From Nitrosomonas sp. Is35 (GTDB taxonomy: Bacteria > Pseudomonadota > Gammaproteobacteria > Burkholderiales > Nitrosomonadaceae): DNA of 64,000 bases. The stretch lies in assembly GCF_033063295.1 (NCBI RefSeq), contig NZ_JAWJZH010000001.1:496001-560000 (forward strand), read 5' to 3'. Position numbers and translations under genes: made by a program. The notes beneath the pieces were generated by a model. The model did no database searches. It saw nothing but the letters and a program-made list of their open reading frames with translations, and had not been told where the DNA came from. Every line of letters starts with the position of its first letter. Position 1 is the stretch's first letter. Positions 29,302 through 37,851 of the stretch are shown piece by piece.

Positions 29302-31128
29302 CTAAAGAAAGCCTTGCCGTCCTTCATTAGGGTTACCGGTGAACACGGTCATACTTAAACCACCCAACACTGAATCGGGAGGATGTTGGTTTTCAATGAT
29401 AATTATCTGGCTGTCGGTAGAATGGTGGTTGGCAAGATAAGAATAAAAATTTTCTTTTAAATTTGTACCCTGTAGTTGTCGATCATCGTCGCCTTCTGGC
29501 TTGAAATAAGCCAGAAGCGGGGAATCCAGAACGATGAAACCAGGATGCGGCAAATCATTTTCCTGACAATATTCCAACAATGCGATCGTTACCGCTGCGT
29601 GCGTAATGGCGCGGAGCCCCTTACCTCGACTACCTCGCAGCTTTCCATCTATGACAAAATCGGTAGCTTCCTTATCAAAATGAACAAAACAATCTCCGGG
29701 AAAATCCCAAGCTTTCAGCAATTTGGATACTCTAAGTGAGAAGTCATGTGCAACTGAGTCAGGCAGACCGGAGGCAATAATTCCAGACGTTCCTTCTTCG
29801 CTCTCATCCTTTACGATAGATTCCTTGCGCTCTTCCAGCCTTGCTATTCGTGCATAAAGATCGAGTCCTTTCTGTACCTCGATTCGCTTTTCAATAAGCT
29901 CCGAGAAAGAGGCTCTTTCATTACTCACCGTAGGTGCAACGATTTCCTGAATCTGAGTATTGATATTTTTATATTCTTCGTTTTTCTTTGATAACTCTTG
30001 TTTTTGTAAAACTGCCTCAGATTCTAAATCCGCTACAGTACCTTCGAGCTCGTTTCTAAGCCGTCTAATTTTCTCGATTTCTGCAGAAGCAGCTTGGACG
30101 ATCGCTTCAACATCCCCATCGCAAGTAGCATCATGTTGTTGTGCATCGGGCAGTGCTCCGCAGAGAGGGCAAGGTACCGATTCCGCATGAACAAACATCG
30201 CTCCACTTTCCTGGATTGCGGTTAGGCGTTCGATATCAACAGAATAGTGCTGCAGGAGCAAATCAAATCTCGTCATCAGATTTGTAATCTCGTCAAGTCT
30301 GTTCTGAATCACCGTTTGAATATCCACCAATTCCCGACGTTTAACCAAAAGGGAATCGAACTGTGCTTGAGCATTATTTAAGTTTGCCTTGCGCTGTTCG
30401 ATTGTTTTATCTAGCCGATTAATCTGCTCTTTCAGTCCTGCCTCTTCTTCGCCAACATCGGTGATTTCCTGACTGAGTTCAGCAAGCAATTCATCAATCA
30501 ACTCGATCTGATTCGTTTTATCTGTTTTGCTCCGAATTGCCTCAACAACATTAGAGTCATCAATGCCTGTTAGAAGAAGTTTTATCGTCGCCAATTCGGC
30601 AGTTTTTAAAGTGTATTGTCCACCCCAGAAAGGCGAGCCAGTTTGCTGAATTTCACCTTCCTGGATAATTACAAGTCTTGCCAGATTTCTAAAACTGAGG
30701 CTCTGCGTCGTGCCATTCTTCTTGCTTCTTAATATGCGTTTTCCGAGAAGTCCGATTTTATCGAGAAGGAATCCTGACATGTTGTCGGTTCTGTCGTGAG
30801 TATGATCTTTTCTTAGAACCTCATTTTCAATCCCCTCCTCGAGTAGATTCTTCACCTTGAAATTTCCACCAGAGGTCGCGCGCAAAAACCTCCACTTCTC
30901 CCCGGACGTCACATTAAGGTCAAACTGGATTTCGCCAAAGGGAGTTCTTTCTGGAATATCTCTAAGTTCTGACCCTCCAAGCATAAAATCAATCGCTTCG
31001 GCCAGAAACGATTTTCCTGTGTCTGACGCACCGCAAACCACATTTACGCCGTTAGAGAAAGTCATTTCGGACAATTTCTTGGGGCCGGAGAAAGCAATGC
31101 GCCGCAATTGAAGGTAACCGTTGCTCAA
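29302..31128 (-). CDS. ABC-3C system ATPase with zinc-hook coiled coil (Rad50/SMC-like)
   Basis: A 608-residue SMC/Rad50-like ATPase. The N-terminal head has Walker A GASDTGKS at 33-40. A long coiled coil (about 200-445) is interrupted by a zinc-hook-like CPLC at 320-323, with another Cys at 336. The C-terminal head has GSRGKGLRA (499-507) in place of a classic LSGGQ signature, Walker B FIVLDSP at 531-537, and IIIIENQHPP (575-584) where a switch histidine is usual. This is the pattern of the divergent ABC ATPases of three-component (ABC-3C) systems. It is the last gene of the cassette, and its start overlaps the MC2 stop by four bases. Role inferred: a DNA or conflict sensor driving the nuclease partner. 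Confidence 0.85.
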   Translation of the reverse strand: MSNGYLQLRRIAFSGPKKLSEMTFSNGVNVVCGASDTGKSFLAEAIDFMLGGSELRDIPERTPFGEIQFDLNVTSGEKWRFLRATSGGNFKVKNLLEEGIENEVLRKDHTHDRTDNMSGFLLDKIGLLGKRILRSKKNGTTQSLSFRNLARLVIIQEGEIQQTGSPFWGGQYTLKTAELATIKLLLTGIDDSNVVEAIRSKTDKTNQIELIDELLAELSQEITDVGEEEAGLKEQINRLDKTIEQRKANLNNAQAQFDSLLVKRRELVDIQTVIQNRLDEITNLMTRFDLLLQHYSVDIERLTAIQESGAMFVHAESVPCPLCGALPDAQQHDATCDGDVEAIVQAASAEIEKIRRLRNELEGTVADLESEAVLQKQELSKKNEEYKNINTQIQEIVAPTVSNERASFSELIEKRIEVQKGLDLYARIARLEERKESIVKDESEEGTSGIIASGLPDSVAHDFSLRVSKLLKAWDFPGDCFVHFDKEATDFVIDGKLRGSRGKGLRAITHAAVTIALLEYCQENDLPHPGFIVLDSPLLAYFKPEGDDDRQLQGTNLKENFYSYLANHHSTDSQIIIIENQHPPDSVLGGLSMTVFTGNPNEGRQGFL

Positions 31129-31619
31129 TGATTACTCCGTGATTTATCAACGGCCTGAAATTGAGTTGACCAATTTTCAAATAGTCGATGCGTGACTTGC
31201 CTGATCTCAGATGTTGTCATATCAGTAAACCGTTCGGCCGCCCATTGTGCTCGCTCTTTAAGCTTCTGGGAATAAATAGATGTAAGCGAAGCGAGAAATG
31301 GTGCGGCCGCGTCTCCAGCGATGTAGTTGAAACCATCTTCTGCGGGTATCCGTTGAATGAGGTTCCGACTCATCATCAATAAAAGACCTTTCTCAATCAG
31401 CCCACGCCGAACCAGTAATTCTCCTGCTCTCATAGGGAGAGCGGCATGAAGGCTTTGGGGACCGCTGGCATCACTTGAATGCACGACGAGATAGTCCATT
31501 TCGATAAGTCTTTCCAGATCGAAAGCTGCTGGATGTGCAGCTACCAGAATTGCTAGGGAGCGAATTCCAGTTTCCAGTGGACTGTTGAATGGTGTTGGGC
31601 GTGTTCGGTTACTCATCAT
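31125..31619 (-). CDS. ABC-3C middle component 2 (MC2)
   Basis: A 164-residue protein matching the MC2 family of ABC-three-component systems: FNSPLETGIRSLAIL near the start, AAHPAAFDLERLIEMDYLVVHSSD, GPQSLHAALPMRAGELLVRR, then GLLLMMSRNLI and LKERAQWAAERF. MC2 proteins are small, winged-helix-like linkers that always sit between the ATPase and the effector gene. Both neighbours overlap it: 11 bases with the effector upstream and 4 bases with the ATPase downstream, so the three are translated from one message and probably form one complex. Its exact biochemical role is not established. Confidence 0.85.
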   Translation of the reverse strand: MMSNRTRPTPFNSPLETGIRSLAILVAAHPAAFDLERLIEMDYLVVHSSDASGPQSLHAALPMRAGELLVRRGLIEKGLLLMMSRNLIQRIPAEDGFNYIAGDAAAPFLASLTSIYSQKLKERAQWAAERFTDMTTSEIRQVTHRLFENWSTQFQAVDKSRSNH

Positions 31620-32706
31620 CCGTTACCCATTTGAGACGATCTTCATTTGCTAGCTGGTGGCAGATACCCTGGCGATCCTGCGACTTTGTTACTGACGCAA
31701 GTGGATTTGCGGTCAAAGCAACTGTTGATGCTTGCGCCACAGTCGCCTTCATCCTCTCGTACCCGTTGGGATGCTTTGAATCCGTAACATCAATCACACC
31801 ATGATAGATCTCATCCTGAAGGTCATTGAATGTTCCTTCAGGAACTGTGTCTCTGGCAAAGTTTCTCAGTGCTTCAGCATGATAGAAACGTTCGCGTTGT
31901 CTCTGGAAATCTCTTTCTAATGCGCCGTGGGTCGCCAATGCGCTTATATCGCGGAGTGGTGCTCCTAAATGATCTCCGTAGGCATCAAGGAGTTGTCGGA
32001 TATATCGACTTTCGGAGATAGTAGGGAAGGTGGGAGGTATTGCCGGATTGGGGCGTGCAGGTAGACCTCCCCCAAACCGGACCGCATGAAAACCTGTATG
32101 GCTATGTGCATCAATTAGCTCAACGTGTGATTTTGATGTGAAGATCGTAAAATCAAAGTCGTCGATATAGGATAGAAGTTCTCCATTGAGTTCAAGTTGT
32201 TTAGTTGTCGTAATCTCGCTTTTACAGTATCCATTCCAATTTTCCTTAAATCTTTCGCGAAGTTCAGCTGGCTTATTTAGAAGTTTTTCCAACGTCGTTC
32301 CGACACCAAGGGATGCCACAAAATAATGCTTTCGAGGTGGTGTATATTCACCGATGTGAGAGTAGTAAATAATTTTACCCAGCTCAACCCAAATGTCACT
32401 TGGCCGCAATGTGTGTGCATAGCGCTTACATTGGTAGTTATCCCACGCACCTTCAAAACCTCTATTGGTGCAAAATCCGGCGATATCGACACCACAATCC
32501 CCCGCTCCGCCGAAACGGCGAACTTTGGCATACGCGCTCTCAAGGCTAGTAGCCCATTCTTCGATAAAGTTTTCCCATTCATCAGGGCTGAAGTTTTTGA
32601 CACGAATTGGTTTCGGAATGGGGATACCAAAATGCACATGCATAGACGAAGGTGCTATTGAAGGCACTTTTGGTTTAATTTCTTTCATGTCTGCACCAGA
32701 TATCAT
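31609..32706 (-). CDS. ABC-3C effector: Mrr-like PD-(D/E)xK nuclease domain plus ABC-3C C-terminal domain
   Basis: A 365-residue protein. Residues about 38-135 look like a restriction-endonuclease fold: a helix PDEWENFIEEWA, GGAGDCGVDIAGF (catalytic-type Asp74) and WDNYQCKRY with Gln92-x-Lys94, as in Mrr-type QxK nucleases. Residues about 230-365 form a helical domain with YIRQLLDAYGDHL, RDFQRQRERFYHAEALRNFARD and a C-terminal WVTDDE. This is the kind of shared C-terminal domain that links ABC-3C effectors to the rest of the system. It is the first gene of the cassette. An alternative start at Met7 (32688) cannot be excluded. DNA cleavage is inferred, not shown. Confidence 0.8.
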   Translation of the reverse strand: MISGADMKEIKPKVPSIAPSSMHVHFGIPIPKPIRVKNFSPDEWENFIEEWATSLESAYAKVRRFGGAGDCGVDIAGFCTNRGFEGAWDNYQCKRYAHTLRPSDIWVELGKIIYYSHIGEYTPPRKHYFVASLGVGTTLEKLLNKPAELRERFKENWNGYCKSEITTTKQLELNGELLSYIDDFDFTIFTSKSHVELIDAHSHTGFHAVRFGGGLPARPNPAIPPTFPTISESRYIRQLLDAYGDHLGAPLRDISALATHGALERDFQRQRERFYHAEALRNFARDTVPEGTFNDLQDEIYHGVIDVTDSKHPNGYERMKATVAQASTVALTANPLASVTKSQDRQGICHQLANEDRLKWVTDDE

Positions 32707-32866
32707 TTGGCTTTAATGATTCCCCTTACCTTATGAAATGCTTATTCAAAAAACCATTTCAGTGATCAGCCCCACTTTCGCAAGCTTAATCCCAAAGTCT
32801 GGATCAACTCTTGGGACTCGCGGATAATTTTTACCTACTAACCGCGTATTAAAACGTTCTGACGTA

Positions 32867-34693
32867 TCACCCCACCCCAATCTCAATCAACACCTCATTC
32901 GGATTCACCGATTCGCCTTTGATCACGTGAACGGCTTTGACGGTGCCGCTGACCGGGGCGGTGATTTCGGTTTCCATTTTCATGGCTTCGGTGATCAATA
33001 CCGGCTGCCCGGCGGTGACTTTCTGGTCGATTTTGACGAGCACGTCGAGAATATTGCACGGCATGCTGACAACGACATCGCCTTCATTTGCGGGGCTGCG
33101 GCGTTTGCTGGCGATGGCGCTTTTGACGGCGCCTTGGGTGCCGCCGTCGAGTACGATTTCATCGAGGGTTTCGACGACGATTTCTTCCGGCATGCCGTCG
33201 ACCATGAAGTAGAAGTGCCGCAGCGACTGATTTTTCGGGCTGGTGCCGGTGACTTTGACGTGGTACGACTCGCCGTGCAGCGCGACGTTGAATTCGGTCG
33301 GTGCTTTTTGCACGCCGTTACCCGCTGCCGACGCTACTTCCAGCGGTTCCGGCACGAGGTGGCCGGTGGAGCGCAGTTCCAGGAATTGCTTGCCGACTTC
33401 CGGGAACATGGCGTAACTCAGCACGTCTTCGTCACTCGATGCCAGATGGCCGATTTCCCGGCGCAGGTGCTCGAATTCCGGTTTCAGCAGATCGGCGGGG
33501 CGGCAGTCGATGATGTCTTCTTTGCCGATGGCGCGTTTTTGCAGTTTGGCGTCGATCGGCGCCGGTGCTTTGCCGTAGCCGCCTTGCAGATAACGCTTCA
33601 CTTCGTTGGTGATGGTGTCATAGCGCTTGCCGGTCAAGACGTTGAGCACCGCTTGGGTGCCGACGATTTGCGACGTTGGCGTGACCAGCGGCGGGTAACC
33701 TAAATCTTTGCGCACGCGCGGAATTTCCGCGTAAACCTCGCTGATGCGATCCAGCGCGTTACGCTCCTGCAGTTGATTGGCCAGATTCGAAATCATACCG
33801 CCGGGCACCTGAAACACGTGCACGCGGGTGTCGACGCCGGTGAATTCACTCTCGAAACGGTGGTATTTTTTGCGGATTTGCGCGAAATAATCGTTCACTT
33901 CTTGCAGTTTTTGCAGATTTAATCCGGTGTCGTGATCCGTGCTTTGCAAGGCCATCACCAGGCTTTCGGTCGGCGGATGGCTGGTGCCGCCCGACCACGA
34001 CGATAACGCCGTATCGATATGGCGGCAACCGGCTTCGATCGCTTTCAGCTGACACATTTCGGCCAAGCCGGAAGTGGCGTGGGAATGCAGATGAATCGGC
34101 AGATCGGTGGTATCTTGCAGCGCCTTGACCAGTTCGCTGGTCGCATACGGTGTCAACAGACCGGCCATATCCTTGATCGCAATCGAATCGCAGCCGAGCG
34201 CGGCCAGATCCTTGGCCAGTGTCACGAAGCTTTTGACGTCGTGCACCGGGCTGGTGGTGTAGCAGATCGTGCCTTGCGCGTGTTTGCCGGATTCCTTGGC
34301 GGCTTCGATGGCGGTTTTGAGATTGCGTACGTCGTTCAGCGCGTCGAAAATGCGGAACACATCCATGCCGTTGGCCGCAGCGCGTTTGACGAACGCGCGC
34401 ACCACATCGTCGGAATAATGCCGGTAACCGAGCAGATTCTGTCCGCGCAGCAACATTTGCAGCGGCGTATTTGGCAACGCGGCTTTCAGTTTGCTCAAGC
34501 GTTCCCAAGGGTCTTCCTTCAAAAACCGCAAACAGGCGTCAAACGTCGCGCCGCCCCAGCATTCCAGCGACCAGTAGCCGATGCTGTCGAGCATTGAACA
34601 AGCCGGTAGCATGTCTTCGGTACGCATCCGTGTGGCGATCAGGGATTGGTGCGCGTCGCGCAAAATGACATCGGTGATATGAACTTTTTGCAT
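32867..34693 (-). CDS. pycB: Pyruvate carboxylase subunit B (carboxyltransferase and biotin carrier)
   Basis: A 608-residue protein with an HMGL-like TIM barrel (about 1-280; start VHITDVILRDAHQSL, then ECWGGATFDACLRFL, SIAIKDMAGLL and the metal-binding HLHSHATSG), a helical PYC/OADA domain, and a C-terminal biotinyl domain with the biotin lysine in EAMKMETEITAP. It transfers the carboxyl group from biotin to pyruvate. AAGGAAAA before the ATG at 34693 fixes the start downstream of the longest frame (34714). With the adjacent pycA it forms a two-subunit pyruvate carboxylase; the same subunit occurs in sodium-pumping oxaloacetate decarboxylase, but no membrane subunits are near. Confidence 0.9.
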   Translation of the reverse strand: MQKVHITDVILRDAHQSLIATRMRTEDMLPACSMLDSIGYWSLECWGGATFDACLRFLKEDPWERLSKLKAALPNTPLQMLLRGQNLLGYRHYSDDVVRAFVKRAAANGMDVFRIFDALNDVRNLKTAIEAAKESGKHAQGTICYTTSPVHDVKSFVTLAKDLAALGCDSIAIKDMAGLLTPYATSELVKALQDTTDLPIHLHSHATSGLAEMCQLKAIEAGCRHIDTALSSWSGGTSHPPTESLVMALQSTDHDTGLNLQKLQEVNDYFAQIRKKYHRFESEFTGVDTRVHVFQVPGGMISNLANQLQERNALDRISEVYAEIPRVRKDLGYPPLVTPTSQIVGTQAVLNVLTGKRYDTITNEVKRYLQGGYGKAPAPIDAKLQKRAIGKEDIIDCRPADLLKPEFEHLRREIGHLASSDEDVLSYAMFPEVGKQFLELRSTGHLVPEPLEVASAAGNGVQKAPTEFNVALHGESYHVKVTGTSPKNQSLRHFYFMVDGMPEEIVVETLDEIVLDGGTQGAVKSAIASKRRSPANEGDVVVSMPCNILDVLVKIDQKVTAGQPVLITEAMKMETEITAPVSGTVKAVHVIKGESVNPNEVLIEIGVG

Positions 34694-34726
34694 GGATTTT
34701 CCTTGATTAACCAATGAGCTCGGTAT

Positions 34727-36172
34727 TTACAGACCGGTATGCGAGGCCACGACCGCGGCGATCACGCTGGCCAGCACTTCCGGCCGGGGTTTGTCGGAAT
34801 ATTGGATGAGATTCGGATTTTGTTCGACGAAACCGGTATTGAATTTGCCGCTGCGGAATTGTGGGTGTTTCAGAATCCGCAAATAATAGGGAATCGTCGT
34901 TTTGATGCCGAACACTCCCATATCGCGTAAAGTGCGTTGTCCGCGCTTGATCACATCTTCCCAGGTCAGCGCGCTGACGATGACCTTTGCGACCATGGAA
35001 TCGTAAAAGGGCGGGATCTCATAACCGGTGTAAATGGCCGTATCGGTGCGCACGCCCGGGCCGCCCGGCGCGTAATAACGGGAAATGCGGCCGAAACTGG
35101 GCAGGAAGTTATTTTTAGGATCTTCGGCGTTGATGCGGAACTGGATCGCATAGCCGCGCCGGACAATTTCTTCTTGCTTGAAGCGCAACGGAAAGCCCGC
35201 CGCCACCCGGATTTGTTCTTCGACGATGTCGACGCCGGTGATGGTTTCGGTAATGGTGTGCTCGACCTGCACGCGGGTATTCATTTCCATAAAATAAAAA
35301 CGCCCGCTGTCATCCAGCAGAAACTCCACCGTGCCCGCGTTGGTGTAACCGACCGATTTCGCGGCAATCACCGCCAGGCCGCCGATATACTGACGTTGCG
35401 CTTCGTCCAATTGCGGCGACGGCGCGATTTCAATGAGCTTTTGATTGCGGCGCTGAATCGAACAATCGCGCTCGTAAAGATGGATGACATTGCCGTGATG
35501 ATCGGCCAGCACTTGCACTTCGATATGTTTCGGATTGACGATGCATTTTTCCAGAAACACATCGGCGCTGCCAAATGCTTTGGTCGCTTCGGAAATCACC
35601 CGCACATAATTGCGTTTTAATTCCTCGGCATTATCACAGCGGCGGATACCGCGCCCGCCACCGCCGGATGTCGCTTTCAGCATGACCGGATAACCGATCT
35701 GTCCGGCAACTTTGAGCGCTTCGTCGACCGAGTGCAAATTACCATCCGATCCCGGTGTTACCGGAATACCGGCGGCGATCATCGCCTTGCGGGCTTCGGT
35801 TTTATCGCCCATGCGATGAATCACATCCGGTTCGGGGCCGATGAAAATCAGTCCGCGCTCCTTACAGGCGCGCGCGAATTGCGCGTTTTCGGATAGAAAC
35901 CCATAACCCGGATGTATCGCATCGCAGCCGGTTGCCAGCGCCAGATCGACCAGCGCGTGAATGTTCAGATAACACGCCATTGGCTCGCTGCCGATGCAAT
36001 ACGACTCATCCGCTTTCTTGACATGCAGCGCGAAACGATCCGCTTCCGAATAAATCGCCACCGAGCGGATGCCCATCTCGGCACACGCTCGAATGATGCG
36101 CACCGCAATCTCGCCGCGATTGGCAATGAAGATTTTACGTAACATCATTTTTGGGGCCGCTTTGAAAAACAT
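34727..36172 (-). CDS. pycA: Biotin carboxylase subunit (pyruvate carboxylase subunit A)
   Basis: A 481-residue ATP-grasp enzyme that carboxylates biotin using bicarbonate and ATP. Landmarks are KIFIANRGEIAVRIIRA at the start, GYGFLSENAQFA, the ATP-binding KATSGGGGRGIR, EKCIVNPKHIEVQVLAD and FYFMEMNTRVQVEHTITE. It sits 33 bases upstream of pycB on the same strand, which indicates that it serves that carboxyltransferase rather than acetyl-CoA carboxylase. Starts at Met9 or Met10 (36148 or 36145) fit the family better than the first Met, but none has a strong Shine-Dalgarno, so the longest frame is given. Anaplerotic oxaloacetate supply is the inferred role. Confidence 0.92.
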   Translation of the reverse strand: MFFKAAPKMMLRKIFIANRGEIAVRIIRACAEMGIRSVAIYSEADRFALHVKKADESYCIGSEPMACYLNIHALVDLALATGCDAIHPGYGFLSENAQFARACKERGLIFIGPEPDVIHRMGDKTEARKAMIAAGIPVTPGSDGNLHSVDEALKVAGQIGYPVMLKATSGGGGRGIRRCDNAEELKRNYVRVISEATKAFGSADVFLEKCIVNPKHIEVQVLADHHGNVIHLYERDCSIQRRNQKLIEIAPSPQLDEAQRQYIGGLAVIAAKSVGYTNAGTVEFLLDDSGRFYFMEMNTRVQVEHTITETITGVDIVEEQIRVAAGFPLRFKQEEIVRRGYAIQFRINAEDPKNNFLPSFGRISRYYAPGGPGVRTDTAIYTGYEIPPFYDSMVAKVIVSALTWEDVIKRGQRTLRDMGVFGIKTTIPYYLRILKHPQFRSGKFNTGFVEQNPNLIQYSDKPRPEVLASVIAAVVASHTGL

Positions 36173-36313
36173 AATGGCGGTATTCTACCTGATCGATTCC
36201 GGTTAGGGCGTTTGAAAGGAAACTTGAGAAACTGCTGTGCTGATAACCCGATGATCGTCTTCTGGTAATTGCTCGTTTTTGTTTTCCGGGTTTCCTTGGG
36301 TTGACGTCTATTT

Positions 36314-37624
36314 TTAAAAAGGAATCATCGCATCCAGCGAGAATAAAAACTGATCCTTTTTGCCGTCGAACGGGTGGAAAGCCGTGTTGATGCCATCTAC
36401 CCGGTCGTAGCGGATATTCTTGCGGATATTGAGATTGCGCACCGGCTTCCAGCCTTTGTTCCAGTGCATCGCCGGTTTCCAGTTCATACCCAGGGTAACG
36501 GCGTAATAATCCGCAGGCGCGCTGGCGAAAGGAATATTCCCGGCATAGCTGACGCCCTTATTGTTCATTGCCGACAGAATACGATAAGGGGAAAACACCC
36601 GCCAGCCATTGCGGTCGTGAAACCGTTCGGCGCGAATGCCGATCGACAGGTTTTTTTGCAGATCGTAAGTCAGGTGGGTATTAATGCTATACCAAGCAGC
36701 GTTGCTGATTCCTCCGGGCAGGCTGATATCGGCCGCCCAGCCATGCGTATGCTGTAATACGCCGTGCATCCTGGGAGTGAGCCAATGTTGCAGCACCACG
36801 CTGTACATCATCCATGGTTGATTCACCGCCGTTTGGCCATAGGTGCCGCCCAACGCCATACTGGTTCTTTTATCGTCGCTATTCCATGTTAGATTGGCCA
36901 ATCCGCCCCAGTTGTCGAGCTGTTTGTCAAAGCCGCCGTCCCATCCGCCAGTGGCGCTGCCGGTGGTCGCCGCGCCCTGGATGGTCCAGTTTTTATCAAT
37001 GTTATAAGTGCCTAGAAAACCGGTGTGCGTGAACGGCTCGCCGCTGTTCAGGATATATGCGCGGGTGTAAAAAAAATTGTCAGGCGCGGGAACGCTTTCA
37101 TAACCCAGCGGCGTATAAAAATGTCCCGCCTTGATGTTCAGGCCGTTGCCGACCGGTACGTGCGTTTCCAAATAAGCTTGCGGCAGCGCGATGCCATAGG
37201 TGCGCGTCGACTTGCAGCAGAGATTCAAATCCCAGTTGCCTCGCTCCGATGGTTCGCCGGTATTTTCGTCGAACGCGGAAATACCGAAGGCCTGAGTGTA
37301 AATGGCATCGGTTCCGAACAGGAAATCGAAGCGCCCGCCAAGACTCCAATTGGAAGCATCCGTTTCGACGCTGCGTTCGATAAAGAGATTTAGCTGATTC
37401 AATTGAAACCGGTTGGCGCGATCGGCGAAGGTAACCGCGCCGTTGAAACCATCCGACGGATTATTAGCATTGTAGGTTGCGCCGCCATTGATCCAGCCGC
37501 CAATTTGCAAGCCGCTGCGTTTATAGAGTTCCGGTAAGCTGTTGGCATGAGCTTGGTCAAGCGTGATGATTGCCGATAAAACTATTCCGAGTACTGTGCT
37601 GATCGTGTTCATGTGGTAATTCAT
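36314..37624 (-). CDS. Outer-membrane beta-barrel porin (OmpL/BBP2-like)
   Basis: A 436-residue secreted protein with a signal peptide ending near QAHAN and a mature part made of alternating amphipathic strands: LQIGGWINGGATYN, FQLNQLNLFIER, WSLGGRFDFLFGTDA. It ends in phenylalanine (LDAMIPF), as do many barrel proteins recognised by BAM. The FQLNQLNLFIER-type segment and the early G-W-I-N-G-G strand fit the putative beta-barrel porin-2 (OmpL-like) family. Solute specificity cannot be told. It stands alone between pycA and a nucleotidase, all on the minus strand, with gaps of 141 and 227 bases. Confidence 0.8.
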   Translation of the reverse strand: MNYHMNTISTVLGIVLSAIITLDQAHANSLPELYKRSGLQIGGWINGGATYNANNPSDGFNGAVTFADRANRFQLNQLNLFIERSVETDASNWSLGGRFDFLFGTDAIYTQAFGISAFDENTGEPSERGNWDLNLCCKSTRTYGIALPQAYLETHVPVGNGLNIKAGHFYTPLGYESVPAPDNFFYTRAYILNSGEPFTHTGFLGTYNIDKNWTIQGAATTGSATGGWDGGFDKQLDNWGGLANLTWNSDDKRTSMALGGTYGQTAVNQPWMMYSVVLQHWLTPRMHGVLQHTHGWAADISLPGGISNAAWYSINTHLTYDLQKNLSIGIRAERFHDRNGWRVFSPYRILSAMNNKGVSYAGNIPFASAPADYYAVTLGMNWKPAMHWNKGWKPVRNLNIRKNIRYDRVDGINTAFHPFDGKKDQFLFSLDAMIPF

Positions 37625-37851
37625 ATTGTTGTTCCTGATGTTTAGTCAAAACAACTCAAAGTTGGCATGCTGCGCGAAACGATTCGCTTCGGAATAAAAC
37701 GTAGCCGGACGGATCGATTATTCAATCAATCCGGACAAGTTTATACTGCATTTTCAATTGGAGTTGTTTAGGAAAGCCGTTATTGTGTTTGAAATGTAGA
37801 GCTCACAACCGATCCCGAAAAATATTTCAATTATCGATATTGCCGGACTTC

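Noticed and set aside
29183..32866. Boundaries of the ABC-3C cassette checked for direct repeats, tRNA ends or integrase remnants
   Set aside because: None was seen by eye; the cassette looks cleanly placed between chromosomal genes, so I do not claim a mobile island.
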